Assembly: GCA_023381615.1 (NCBI GenBank)
Contig: JAMCQL010000047.1
Location: forward strand, 24,657-88,656
Reading direction: 5' to 3'
Length of the DNA stretch: 64,000 nucleotides
Source of the DNA: Bacteroidota bacterium
GTDB taxonomy: Bacteria; Bacteroidota; Ignavibacteria; Kryptoniales; JAKASW01
Shown in pieces: positions 1 to 8,331 of this stretch. Both the position numbers and the translations under genes were made by a program. Below the pieces are notes generated by a model that was not told the origin of the DNA, did not search any database, and saw only the letters and a program-made list of their open reading frames with translations. The stretch's first letter is position 1; every line of letters begins with the position of its first letter.

Positions 1-659
1 TCTCTCCAGACAAAGTCGAACAAAACTATTGCGGCTGTTGTAACCACAACCGCGTATGAAAGCATTATTTTAAAATCATCGAAAGCTTCAAACACCGAAG
101 CGCCGTCGACCGACAATCGAGTCGCGTCTATCACGCTCATCAGGAGCGGCAGCAAAATTGGAAAGGATAAAACGGGGTAGAGAGTTCCCTTGGAATTGGC
201 TTTGGAGATAATTGCCGCAATGAAAGTCGAAGCGGAGGCAAGTCCAAAACTTCCCAATAAAATTGTGACGAAGAAAATGAACGGCGTCTGAACTCTAAAT
301 GACTGCATTGTCAGCAGATAAGCCGAAATAATCAGGATATTCAGCACGTAGATCAGAACCGCGTTGAATGCGAGTTTGCCGAGCAGCACCGATGACGGTT
401 TGACCCAAAGTTGAAGAGTCATTGTCGTGCCGCGTTCCTCTTCGCTCACGAAAGAACGCGACAGCCCGCTCATTGCTGCGAAGAAGATTATAATCCAGAG
501 GATTCCGGCGGCAAGACTCGGCGAAACAGATTCGCCGGCGGTGGAGAAAAGAATTATCGAAAGCGTTACCACCACGAACATTATCAGCGAGTTTAGCGCA
601 TAGCGAGTGCGTAACTCACTGTAAAGATCTTTACTGAAAACAGCGGCGGCTCCTCTCAT
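1..659 (-). CDS. ccmB: Heme exporter protein CcmB, 3'-truncated by window edge
   Basis: I translated this by hand from the minus strand. It gives 219 codons from an ATG at 659 with no stop before the window edge. The protein begins MRGAAAVFSKDLYSELRTR, then has hydrophobic spans and the stretch FVSEEERGTTMTLQLW. This layout (short cytoplasmic N-terminus, E-E-E-R-G-T motif after the second helix, about six helices, family length about 220) is that of CcmB, the membrane subunit of the CcmAB ATPase in system I cytochrome c maturation. Nearly the whole protein is present. The many c-type cytochromes at 34-50 kb would need such a maturation system. Its partner ccmA and ccmC should lie just outside the window. 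A generic ABC-2 permease is the alternative. Confidence 0.8.
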   Translation of the reverse strand, partial: MRGAAAVFSKDLYSELRTRYALNSLIMFVVVTLSIILFSTAGESVSPSLAAGILWIIIFFAAMSGLSRSFVSEEERGTTMTLQLWVKPSSVLLGKLAFNAVLIYVLNILIISAYLLTMQSFRVQTPFIFFVTILLGSFGLASASTFIAAIISKANSKGTLYPVLSFPILLPLLMSVIDATRLSVDGASVFEAFDDFKIMLSYAVVVTTAAIVLFDFVWR

Positions 660-715
660 TGGAGTAAAGATAGTCCTTGCTCATTATATCTTCAAGGAAA
701 GAAAAGTCGGAACTG

Positions 716-733
716 GCGGAGAGGGTGGGATTC
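716..733. repeat. 18-bp copy of tRNA-Ser 3' end
   Basis: The 18 bases here are identical to 1083-1100, which is the 3' end (T arm and acceptor) of the tRNA-Ser(GGA) gene in the same orientation. The two copies flank the broken GIY-YIG gene. The copy can also pair with ctccgc just downstream (734-739) to make a small hairpin, so it may be a chance or terminator-like structure and not an integration scar. Confidence 0.5.
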
Positions 734-746
734 TCCGCTGGAGGCG

Positions 747-773
747 TGAGCCTGAGGCTCATCAGCCTCAGGC
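747..773. repeat. Palindromic dispersed repeat (copy also at 62665)
   Basis: Two alternative hairpins overlap here: tgagcc-tga-ggctca at 747-761, and gcctgagg (750-757) with cctcaggc (766-773) around an 8-base loop. The 17 bases 747-763 recur exactly at 62665-62681, again just after a gene, and the flanks there are similar but degenerate. I read it as an interspersed palindromic repeat. Confidence 0.55.
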
Positions 774-814
774 CGAGATGCGCCTTTGTCCCAGAACCCT
801 CGATACCAATTTTG

Positions 815-1059
815 CTAATCTCGTTTGAGCAGATCGTCCAAGAATTTTCTCCCTACACCACTTTTCAGGAAAAGTTCTCTTTTCCTTGCCTCGGATATTG
901 TCTTGTACTCTTCGACGTAAATAACTTTCCAAGGAATACGCCTTTGGTGAACTTTGAATGACCGCTGTTATGTTCAAGCAGTCTTTGTTGAACATCAGAA
1001 GTCGAGCCCACATACCTTTTGTTGAGCTTCTCACTGAAAAGGACGTACACGAAATACAT
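815..1059 (-). pseudogene. GIY-YIG endonuclease-domain protein, frameshifted
   Basis: From an ATG at 1059 the frame reads MYFVYVLFSEKLNKRYVGST, then an E-H-N-x-G-x-S-x-F-T-K-G segment typical of the small YhbQ/UPF0213-type single-domain GIY-YIG proteins (about 80 residues). At about 935-945 the similarity jumps to another frame, which reads IPWKVIYVEEYKTISEARKR, then a FLKSG segment, and stops with TAG at 815-817. Losing one base in the codon after the KG pair explains the shift. The undisturbed protein would be about 81 residues, the family's usual size. The lesion could be a real pseudogenising deletion or a sequencing error. I see no convincing heptamer for programmed slippage. Longer ORFs read through this region and the tRNA genes are spurious. 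Confidence 0.75.
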
Positions 1060-1082
1060 CAAGTTAGAAGATTTTGTCTTTT

Positions 1083-1170
<88 letters not shown>

Positions 1171-1193
1171 CAACCGATTTGAGAAATGAACTG

Positions 1194-1281
1194 CGGAGAG
1201 GGAGAGATTCGAACTCTCGGTAGCGCAAAGCACCACAACGGTTTTCGAGACCGCCCCGTTCGACCACTCCGGCACCTCTCC
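1194..1281 (-). tRNA. tRNA-Ser (anticodon CGA)
   Basis: The reverse complement starts GGAGAGGTGCCGGAGTGGTC and ends CCCTCTCC plus discriminator G at 1194. The anticodon stem GCGGT/ACCGT (one G-U pair) closes the loop CTCGAAA, giving anticodon CGA (reads UCG). A class II variable arm and a T loop are present. It forms a two-gene tRNA-Ser unit with the GGA isoacceptor and shares its acceptor stem. Confidence 0.95.
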
Positions 1282-1591
1282 GAAACGTGTAAATTTAACA
1301 CTTACTGGCGAGGTCTACAACAGAAACTATTACAATTTTGACCACTGTATGAAACGCGTTACAAAGAAAAAGTTTCGTTGGGAGAGAAACGGACTCTACA
1401 TTTTGAGCATCACGGGGAATATTTGTTGAATAGACCTCTTCCAATGAAGCCCTTAGTGCTCTCTCTGTGCAATTCGATTTATCGCGATGCGATGACTCTC
1501 GCTCTGATTTTTGAATGAGTCATAAAAAGACTTCGTTTCTTGATTTTTACTCCCGCCAAGAATATCTTGGAAACGAGGTTTAGGAATCTGT
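1282..1591. other. Intergenic region, divergent promoters expected
   Basis: These 310 bases separate the divergent tRNA-Ser pair (minus) and the TPR gene (plus). I see no ORF with gene-like features, no repeat and no clear hairpin. Promoters for both sides must lie here, but I cannot place them with confidence. Confidence 0.5.
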
Positions 1592-3055
1592 ATGAGCAAC
1601 GACGATTTTGATTTCACATTTGACGATGGCGAATACGATGAATTCGAGAAGCGCAATATTAACGAAGAAATAAAGCGCCTTCGACGGGAAGAGCCCACTT
1701 TTTCCAGCATAGCCGCACTTGAGGAAATAATCGATTATTTCATGAGCCAGGATAAATACGAGGATGCGCTTTTCTTCGCCAATAAATTGATTGCGATTAT
1801 GCCCGTGAGTTCTGAAAATTGGTTCAGAAGGGGTGAAATAAATGAGACACTTGGCAAATTCGAAGAAGCGCTCGATGACTACACAAAAGCTCTCGAATTC
1901 AACCCGATTGAAGTTGATGCCCTGATCGGACGTGCAAGCTGCCTGCAAGTCCTCGATAGGTTCGAAGAAGCGCTTGACAGTATTGAGAGGGCGCTCGATG
2001 TCGATCCCGGCAGCTACGAAGCTCTGATGAACAAAGGCGTGATTCTGGAGAAGATTGCACGATACGAAGAAGCTTCGAAAGTTTTTAAATACCTGACTGA
2101 ACTCGACGTGTCTGACAAGGATGCGTGGTTTGAATTGGCATATTGCTACGATTATCTCGATCAGCCTGAGAAGTCGTTGAAATGTTATGACAAAGTCATT
2201 GAGTTTGATCCGTACAACTATAGAGCATGGTACAACCGCGGCATCTCACTGAATGCGCTTGGCAAATACCAAACTGCCGTCGAGAGTTACGACTTGGCAA
2301 TTGCAATCGACGAGAAGTTCAGCGCAGCCTGGTACAACAGGAGCAATGCGCTGCTCAGTATGGGAAAACTCCGCGAGGCGATTGAAAGTTATAAGGCTAC
2401 TCTAAAGTATGAACCGAAGGACGTTGCTACCTGGCACAACATGGCGACAGCGTATGAAGAGTTGGGCGAATACAAAGAAGCCGTGAGATGTTATTCCGAA
2501 GCGTTGAAAAGCGATCCGAATCATGTTGAGTCTTTGTTTGGCAGGGCGGTGTGTTATGACGCCATGAGTATGTACAGGAAGGCTCTTACCGATTTTACGA
2601 AAGCGGCGGAGTTAAACGGCACGGATCCGGACGTGTGGCATGCGCGGGGCGACGTGGAGTTTACGCTTGAACTTTTCGAGGACTCGGTCACAAGTTACAC
2701 GCGAGTTACAGAGCTACAGCCTGAAAACGTGGACGGGTGGCTTGATCTTGGAGATGCGCTTGTCGAGACGGGCAAGTATGACGACGCGTTGAAGGCGTAC
2801 AATAAAGTTATCAGCATCTCACCGGATTGGGGGGAAGCCTATTATCAGAAATGCAAATGTTGTCTGCAGGTCGGCTCCTTCAGCGACGCAATCGAGAGCG
2901 CGAAAAAGTCGCTTGAATTAGAACCACATAAAATCAACACATTCTTCCAAGACTTTGGACAGATTCAACATTCAAATCCTGAAATTCTCATTAAATTTGT
3001 TTTTCCTGTTTATGAATGGTTAGTGAATGAAAAAAAGTATAAAGACGCACGCTAA
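1592..3055 (+). CDS. Tetratricopeptide-repeat protein
   Basis: The product is 487 residues, made almost entirely of tandem 34-residue TPR units from about residue 45 to the C-terminus. They carry the repeated W/Y-x-x-x-G/A...G-x-x-x-E-A...Y-x-x-A-I/L pattern, for example AWYNRGISLNALGKYQTAVE. There is no signal peptide or membrane helix, so it is probably cytoplasmic. The N-terminus is very acidic (DDFDFTFDDGEYDEFEKR). Start: ATG at 1592 with GAGG about 15 bases upstream. TPR arrays mediate protein-protein contacts, and no enzymatic domain is visible. The gene overlaps aroE by 29 bases, so the two are probably co-transcribed, but nothing in the sequence links the protein to shikimate metabolism. 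Confidence 0.92.
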   Translation: MSNDDFDFTFDDGEYDEFEKRNINEEIKRLRREEPTFSSIAALEEIIDYFMSQDKYEDALFFANKLIAIMPVSSENWFRRGEINETLGKFEEALDDYTKALEFNPIEVDALIGRASCLQVLDRFEEALDSIERALDVDPGSYEALMNKGVILEKIARYEEASKVFKYLTELDVSDKDAWFELAYCYDYLDQPEKSLKCYDKVIEFDPYNYRAWYNRGISLNALGKYQTAVESYDLAIAIDEKFSAAWYNRSNALLSMGKLREAIESYKATLKYEPKDVATWHNMATAYEELGEYKEAVRCYSEALKSDPNHVESLFGRAVCYDAMSMYRKALTDFTKAAELNGTDPDVWHARGDVEFTLELFEDSVTSYTRVTELQPENVDGWLDLGDALVETGKYDDALKAYNKVISISPDWGEAYYQKCKCCLQVGSFSDAIESAKKSLELEPHKINTFFQDFGQIQHSNPEILIKFVFPVYEWLVNEKKYKDAR

Positions 3056-3917
3056 AATTGTCGGTATCATCGGGCACCCGGTATCGCACAGTTGGTCTCC
3101 AACAATTCACGAAACAGCCTTTAAGATTACAAAACAAAACTATTCTTATCTGGCATTCGATGTTCTTCCGAAGAATCTTCGTGAGGCGTTAAAGGGAATG
3201 CCCGCGCTCGGAATTGTGGGATCGAATGTAACCTTTCCTCACAAAGAGGCGGTGATAGAATTTCTTGATGAGGTTTCTGCGGATGCGCGGCTTGTCGGGG
3301 CGGTGAATACGATTTATGTTGACAACGAGACTTTAGTCGGGCACAACACCGATGTTGACGGCGTCGTCGAGGCGCTGAAGCCCTACCGGGAGCAAATCGC
3401 AAACGAAACCGTTACAATCTTCGGCGCAGGCGGCGGAGCGCGCGCGGTTGTTTATTCTTTGATTTCTTATTTCCGTCCGGCTCAAATTATCGTGATGAAT
3501 CGCGATACGTCTCATGCGGAATTGCTGAAGAAATTTTTTGCCGATTCCCAAAATTTTCTGAATATCAAAGTTGTGGAGCTTCACAATCCCGATGAAGACG
3601 AGGCACTGGAGATGAGCAAGTTAGTTATAAATGCGACTCCGATGGGAATGTTTCCGGCAGTCGACGAAAGTGTACTCACTGCCGACTCCATGGATTTTGA
3701 CGGGAAAATATTTTTCGATCTGGTTTACAATCCTGTGCAGACTCAATTCCTGAAAATTGCGAAAAAGAAGAATGCAATAACGGTAAGCGGACTGGAAATG
3801 CTTTACAATCAGGCAGCGAGAGCCTTCGAACTTTGGACTGGTGTCGCTATGCCGCTCAGCAAAGTCCGTGAGAAACTTGATTCCAAATTTATTGGGGCGA
3901 ACCAGTCGAAGAAGTAG
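3027..3917 (+). CDS. aroE: Shikimate 5-dehydrogenase
   Basis: The 296-residue enzyme reduces 3-dehydroshikimate to shikimate with NADPH in aromatic amino acid synthesis. Visible motifs: the substrate-binding SHSWSP near residues 20-25, NVTFPHK with the catalytic Lys at 73, the NTDVDG motif with the catalytic Asp at 109, the Rossmann glycine loop GAGGGARA at 133-140, NATPMGM, and YNPVQTQFL near the C-terminus. The length is slightly above the usual 270-290. It starts inside the end of the TPR gene. aroK and aroB lie about 19 kb away, so the pathway genes are dispersed. Its 3' end runs toward uvrA on the other strand. Confidence 0.97.
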   Translation: MKKSIKTHAKIVGIIGHPVSHSWSPTIHETAFKITKQNYSYLAFDVLPKNLREALKGMPALGIVGSNVTFPHKEAVIEFLDEVSADARLVGAVNTIYVDNETLVGHNTDVDGVVEALKPYREQIANETVTIFGAGGGARAVVYSLISYFRPAQIIVMNRDTSHAELLKKFFADSQNFLNIKVVELHNPDEDEALEMSKLVINATPMGMFPAVDESVLTADSMDFDGKIFFDLVYNPVQTQFLKIAKKKNAITVSGLEMLYNQAARAFELWTGVAMPLSKVREKLDSKFIGANQSKK

Positions 3918-4129
3918 ATCACGAGTTTCAACATGACATTTACGGCAAATTCAGTTGCGCTTAAGGCGCTCCGACATACGTCGGAGCCTGAGTATTTCGA
4001 TAAACTGAACGCTTTCCCGACTGCTCGTCTCGCGCAGGCACGCGCCTTCCCGTCGTTGCCTTCCGCCAGCGCTGCTTGAGCCTGCCTCAGTTCACTTTCG
4101 ATTTCCGTCGGAAGTTTTCTTGGTCCCAT
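3809..4129 (-). pseudogene. Truncated conserved ORF (GKARACARRA-type) at uvrA 3' end
   Basis: An ATG at 4129, inside the last codons of uvrA in another frame, opens an ORF reading [20 protein letters not shown] and then GKARACARRAVGKAFSLSKY. This strongly patterned helical segment resembles, from memory, small conserved proteins of Bacteroidota and relatives in which a GNEGKARVCARRA-like segment starts a protein of 100-150 residues. After about residue 58 the sequence stops looking like that family. The rest of the frame is the antisense of the aroE 3' end, down to a stop at 3809. I read it as an N-terminal remnant left beside uvrA. A perfect hairpin (3968-3987, gctccgac-atac-gtcggagc) lies within the segment. 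It could instead be expressed as a short chimeric protein. Confidence 0.45.
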
Positions 4130-6983
4130 TCTTCAAATACTCTGACAGATAGCGGGCGGTGTATGAGTTTTTTTTCCGCATAATTTCCAGCGGAGGACCC
4201 TCGGCGACAATATATCCGCCGTTCTCCCCACCTTCCGGTCCAAGGTCGATGATCCAGTCGGCGCATTTTACTACATCAAGGTTATGCTCAACAACTATGA
4301 CGGTATTTCCTTTGTCCACTAATTTTTGGAGCAACTCAAGCAAGATCCGGATGTCTTCAAAGTGAAGGCCGGTTGTCGGCTCATCGAGAATGTAAAGAGT
4401 TTTGCCTGTGGCAACTTTTGAGAGTTCTGTCGCAAGTTTTACGCGCTGAGCCTCGCCGCCCGATAATGTCGTCGATGATTGTCCAAGCCGCAGGTAACCG
4501 AGTCCGACTTCATTCATGGTTTGAAGCTTTCGCTTAATCGCCGGGATCTCTTCAAAAAGAGCCAGTGCGTTTTCTACAGTCAATTCAAGGACGTCTGATA
4601 TTGTTTTACCTTTATACTTGACGTCAAGTGTCGCGGCGCTGTATCGTTTGCCGTTGCAGACTTCGCACTTTACATAAACATCAGGCAGAAAGCTCATCTC
4701 GATTCTGCGCATGCCGTCGCCATCGCACGCCGGACATCGTCCTTCCTTCACGTTAAAAGAAAATCGTCCGGGCGCATAGCCTCTGATTTTTGATTCAGGA
4801 AGGTGAGCGAACAAATCGCGTATCGCGGTGAAGACTCCGACGTAGGTTGCGGGATTCGAACGCGGCGTTCTTCCGATCGGTGATTGGTCGATGTCCACCA
4901 CTTTGTCAATCAGTTCGATTCCTGAAATTGAATCGTAGGGAAGAGGCTGCTCTGAAAGTCTGTAAAAACTTTTTCCGAGAATTCTGTAGAGCGTGTCGTT
5001 GATCAAACTGGACTTGCCCGAACCACTGACGCCGGTAATGCAGATGAAAAGCCCAAGCGGAAATTTCATGTCGATGTTTTTAAGATTATTTCCCGACGCT
5101 CCATTTAGTGTCAGGAAAAAGCCGTTAGGCTTTCTCATCTCTGCCATTGAACGAACCGGAATCTCTCTTTCATCCCGGAGATAAGCGGCGGTGAGCGAAT
5201 CTTTCTTCTCGGCCAAAATTTCTGCCAGCGTTCCGGCTTTGACAACAAAGCCTCCGTGCTCTCCGGCTCCAGGTCCGAGATCGACTATGTAATCAGCATT
5301 CTCCATAGTTTCGCGATCATGCTCGACAACGATGACCGTGTTTCCGATGTCGCGGAGCGACTTCAACGAATTGATCAGCCTAATGTTATCACGCTGGTGA
5401 AGTCCGATCGAAGGTTCATCGATAACATAAAGGACTCCGGTTAGCTGTGAGCCGATCTGTGTAGCTAATCTGATCCGCTGCGACTCTCCGCCCGAGAGAG
5501 TGCCAGCCGCCCTGTTCAAATTTAAATAATTAAGCCCAACATCCTGAAGAAACTTCAGCCGGGTTCTGATCTCGTGCAGAATCGGGTGAGCAATTTTCTG
5601 ATTTCGCTGCGGAAGGTTTAGCTTTTGAAATTGCAGGCTTACCTTGTCAATCGAATCTGTGACTGTAGAATTTATTGTGAGCTCTTTCCCGTCCGTGTCG
5701 ACAACTCTCGCAAATCTGCTCTCTGCCCGCAAGCGCGTTCCGCCGCATTCGCTGCACTCGACGAACGGCAAATTTGCCTCAATGTTTTTGTATTCATTCC
5801 CGAAATAAACCTCGAAGTCGAGATTCTGGAGCATCGGGATTAGCCCCTCGAATTTGGTGTTCAAGTTCGAGATTGAAACGCCGGCGAACTTTATTCCTTT
5901 TTTGGAGTTTTTTTGATTCTTTCCAAAGAAGAGTAATTCGCGGACTGTCGTGCTGAACTGTTCAAACGGTGTGTTCGCATTTACGCCATGGGGTTCAAGG
6001 ACACTGTTCAGAAGACTCAACAGGAAGAAATCGTCGCGCTTGGGGAAGAGGAGCGCCCCTTCCGTGATGGAAAGCTTTGGATTAACCACAAGCGCTTCCG
6101 GAGTTACGTTCCGGCTGACTCCGGTTCCGTTGCAGGTTCTGCACATTCCAAATTTTGAATTGAACGAGAATGAGTTTGGCGCGAGGTCGGGATAACTCGT
6201 GCCGCATTTCGGACACGAGCGAAGACGGCTGAAGAAATGATCTTTCTTCTGTTCATGATCATAAAGGATTATTGTCCCCGACCCCCTTTCAAGAGCGAGT
6301 TTTAAAGATTCTCGCAATCTTGAGGCGGACTTCTTTTGGACTTTCAGTTTGTCAACTACAAGCTCGATCGTGTGAGTACCGTAACGCGAAAGCTCCATCC
6401 CATCTTGCAGGTCGCGTAAATTCCCATCGACTCTTACCTGCACGAAACCTTCTGCCATCAACTCCCGGAACAACTCTCTGTAATGTCCTTTTCGTCCGAT
6501 TACAAGCGGTGCAAGCAAAAGAACATTTTTGCTGTTGAATTCGGAAAGAATCAATTGCAAAATTTGATCCGGTGTTTGCTGCTGGACGGGAATATTGCAC
6601 TTCACACAGAATTGTGTTCCAACTTTCGCAAAAAGTAATCGGACGTAGTCGTAAATTTCTGTAACAGTGCCGACAGTCGAATGTGGATTCTGGCTGATTG
6701 TCTTCTGTTCAATCGCAACGGACGGACTCAAACCTTCGATTAGGTCTACATCAGGTCTCTCAAGAATTTGCAGGAACTGCCGGGCGTAAGCCATCATTGT
6801 TTCGAGATAGCGGCGCTGTCCTTCCGCATAAATCGTGTCGAAAGCGAGCGAAGACTTTCCACTGCCACTGAGTCCCGTAATGACGATAAACTTGTCGCGC
6901 GGTAAATCTAAATCTATCGATTTCAAATTATGCTGTCGTGCGCCGCGAATTATGATCTTGCTTGTATCCGGTGTTTTGTCCAT
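4092..6983 (-). CDS. uvrA: Excinuclease ABC subunit A
   Basis: UvrA (963 residues) is the ATP-dependent damage sensor of nucleotide excision repair. Two ABC modules are seen. The N-terminal Walker A is [20 protein letters not shown] near residue 37, and the second is [17 protein letters not shown] near residue 650. Each has an LSGGE signature ([14 protein letters not shown] and [14 protein letters not shown]) and a Walker B DEP. Zinc modules CPKC...CRTC and CPAC...CEVC are present, as is the UvrB-contact region after the first Walker A. The length matches the family (about 940-970). The start ATG at 6983 has AGGA six bases upstream. It is transcribed alone, convergent with aroE. Its C-terminal codons overlap the small truncated ORF. 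Confidence 0.98.
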   Translation of the reverse strand: MDKTPDTSKIIIRGARQHNLKSIDLDLPRDKFIVITGLSGSGKSSLAFDTIYAEGQRRYLETMMAYARQFLQILERPDVDLIEGLSPSVAIEQKTISQNPHSTVGTVTEIYDYVRLLFAKVGTQFCVKCNIPVQQQTPDQILQLILSEFNSKNVLLLAPLVIGRKGHYRELFRELMAEGFVQVRVDGNLRDLQDGMELSRYGTHTIELVVDKLKVQKKSASRLRESLKLALERGSGTIILYDHEQKKDHFFSRLRSCPKCGTSYPDLAPNSFSFNSKFGMCRTCNGTGVSRNVTPEALVVNPKLSITEGALLFPKRDDFFLLSLLNSVLEPHGVNANTPFEQFSTTVRELLFFGKNQKNSKKGIKFAGVSISNLNTKFEGLIPMLQNLDFEVYFGNEYKNIEANLPFVECSECGGTRLRAESRFARVVDTDGKELTINSTVTDSIDKVSLQFQKLNLPQRNQKIAHPILHEIRTRLKFLQDVGLNYLNLNRAAGTLSGGESQRIRLATQIGSQLTGVLYVIDEPSIGLHQRDNIRLINSLKSLRDIGNTVIVVEHDRETMENADYIVDLGPGAGEHGGFVVKAGTLAEILAEKKDSLTAAYLRDEREIPVRSMAEMRKPNGFFLTLNGASGNNLKNIDMKFPLGLFICITGVSGSGKSSLINDTLYRILGKSFYRLSEQPLPYDSISGIELIDKVVDIDQSPIGRTPRSNPATYVGVFTAIRDLFAHLPESKIRGYAPGRFSFNVKEGRCPACDGDGMRRIEMSFLPDVYVKCEVCNGKRYSAATLDVKYKGKTISDVLELTVENALALFEEIPAIKRKLQTMNEVGLGYLRLGQSSTTLSGGEAQRVKLATELSKVATGKTLYILDEPTTGLHFEDIRILLELLQKLVDKGNTVIVVEHNLDVVKCADWIIDLGPEGGENGGYIVAEGPPLEIMRKKNSYTARYLSEYLKNGTKKTSDGNRK

Positions 6984-7419
6984 GTGAATCCTGAATTTAG
7001 TCTTGGTTCATCCGAGATTCAATTCAATATGCCGTCGCCGAGTTCAAAGGCTTTCCATGCGCATGAGACTTTATTGTACGAGGAGCGTGGCCGAAAAGTA
7101 CATCCCGAAAAAGATGGAACACAGAGTTCCACCGTCAGAAATTATTTATCCCGCTCATTATCATAATAAATAGGACATGCGGGATGCCGCTCCCGCTCTT
7201 CGGGATGCCGTATCATATGAAAAAATATAAATATCGGAACGGCAAGGGCGGCATATGTCGGCATGGCGCCAAAGGCGCCCACGTGTGCTATTTCTTTTCG
7301 ATTTGATTCCGGTTTGTCCAGGTTGGGGAATTCATCATCTGAGTCATTCGTTGCTCAGGATGAAGGAAGCGATGATTTTTGAGCGTTCAAATCCGGTAAA
7401 AGCATATTAAATTAAGCAA
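6984..7419. other. Divergent intergenic region with several short palindromes
   Basis: This spacer separates uvrA (minus) and the ATP-grasp gene (plus). It contains no credible gene. Hairpins are visible at 7115-7131 (tggaac-acaga-gttcca), 7179-7196 (gcggga-tgccgc-tcccgc) and 7265-7279 (ggcgcc-aaa-ggcgcc). The decamer cgggatgccg occurs twice (7180-7210). Around 7083-7105 lies a copy of a gcgtggccgaaaagt motif found again near 60962 and 61104. Promoters for both flanking genes should be here, but I cannot assign them. Confidence 0.6.
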
Positions 7420-8331
7420 ATGAAAACACTTGATTGCGCAATATTTTACGAATGGGAATACGACGACGATTTCGTTTCCATTCTATCTAACAACCTCAGG
7501 TCGAGAAACATTTCCCACGAAGTATTCCATCCGCGGAATTTCGAGAATGTTCTTGAAAAATTGCGGCGCAAGAGTTTGTCATTTAGAAGTGTTGTCGACC
7601 GCGCTTCAGACGTCGATGACAATTGCGAATCGATCATAAATTTGCTGAGCCACAGAGGAATCCACATCATCAATGATCCCGTGAACATTCGTCACGCTTC
7701 GGACAAAGCGTCAATGCATCTTGAGTTCATAACCGCGGGAGTCTATGTTCCGTACACGATTATTATTTCACCTTACAGCACACAGCGTGAAGTTAGATTG
7801 AGCCTTAACCAGCTTGCTCATCTTGGAAGGCCGTTTATTATCAAACCGGCGAACACAACCGGCGGCGGTATCGGTGTCGTAACAGGTGCCGAAGGCTTGC
7901 GCGACGTGATAGATACGCGACAGCACAACAAAGACGACAAGTATTTGCTCCAGCAGAGAATCGAGCCGGCGATCTTCGGCGGGCGGAGGGCGTGGTTTAG
8001 GCCGTTCTATGTTTTCGACAAAGTGTTCGTTTGCTGGTGGGACGATCTGACGCACATCTATTTCGAGGCAACGAAAGATGATATCGAGCACTACAATTTG
8101 CGTGAGATAGAAAATGTTGTGAGAAAAATTTACGGCGTATGCAAACTCAATTTCTTTTCGACTGAGATTGCGGTAACACCTGACGGGAAGTTTATTGTCA
8201 TAGATTATGTCAATGAAATGTGCGATATGCGTTTGAAGTCGAAACATTACGACGGCGTTCCCGACACTGTTGTCGAAGCGGTTGCGGAGCGAATTGCCGC
8301 TGGAGTGCAAAGCTTGCTCGGAGCCAACTGA
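7420..8331 (+). CDS. ATP-grasp domain protein (RimK/ligase-like)
   Basis: The product has 303 residues with an ATP-grasp fold. The central part has the Lys/Gly nucleotide-binding segment PFIIKPANTTGGGIGV, followed by LLQQRIEP. The C-terminal half has the Mg-binding acidic cluster FFSTEIAV...KFIVIDYVNEMCDMR (E, D and N-E as in other ATP-grasp enzymes). The N-terminal 100 residues resemble a preATP-grasp domain. Such proteins join a carboxylate to an amine or thiol via an acyl phosphate. The substrate cannot be told from sequence. The stop (8329-8331) is directly followed by the ATG of the exonuclease/UvrC-like gene, so the two are translationally coupled and likely one operon. Confidence 0.85.
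   Translation: MKTLDCAIFYEWEYDDDFVSILSNNLRSRNISHEVFHPRNFENVLEKLRRKSLSFRSVVDRASDVDDNCESIINLLSHRGIHIINDPVNIRHASDKASMHLEFITAGVYVPYTIIISPYSTQREVRLSLNQLAHLGRPFIIKPANTTGGGIGVVTGAEGLRDVIDTRQHNKDDKYLLQQRIEPAIFGGRRAWFRPFYVFDKVFVCWWDDLTHIYFEATKDDIEHYNLREIENVVRKIYGVCKLNFFSTEIAVTPDGKFIVIDYVNEMCDMRLKSKHYDGVPDTVVEAVAERIAAGVQSLLGAN

Noticed and set aside
935..945. Programmed frameshifting in the GIY-YIG gene
   Set aside because: No convincing slippery heptamer or downstream structure was seen. A one-base loss or read error is simpler.
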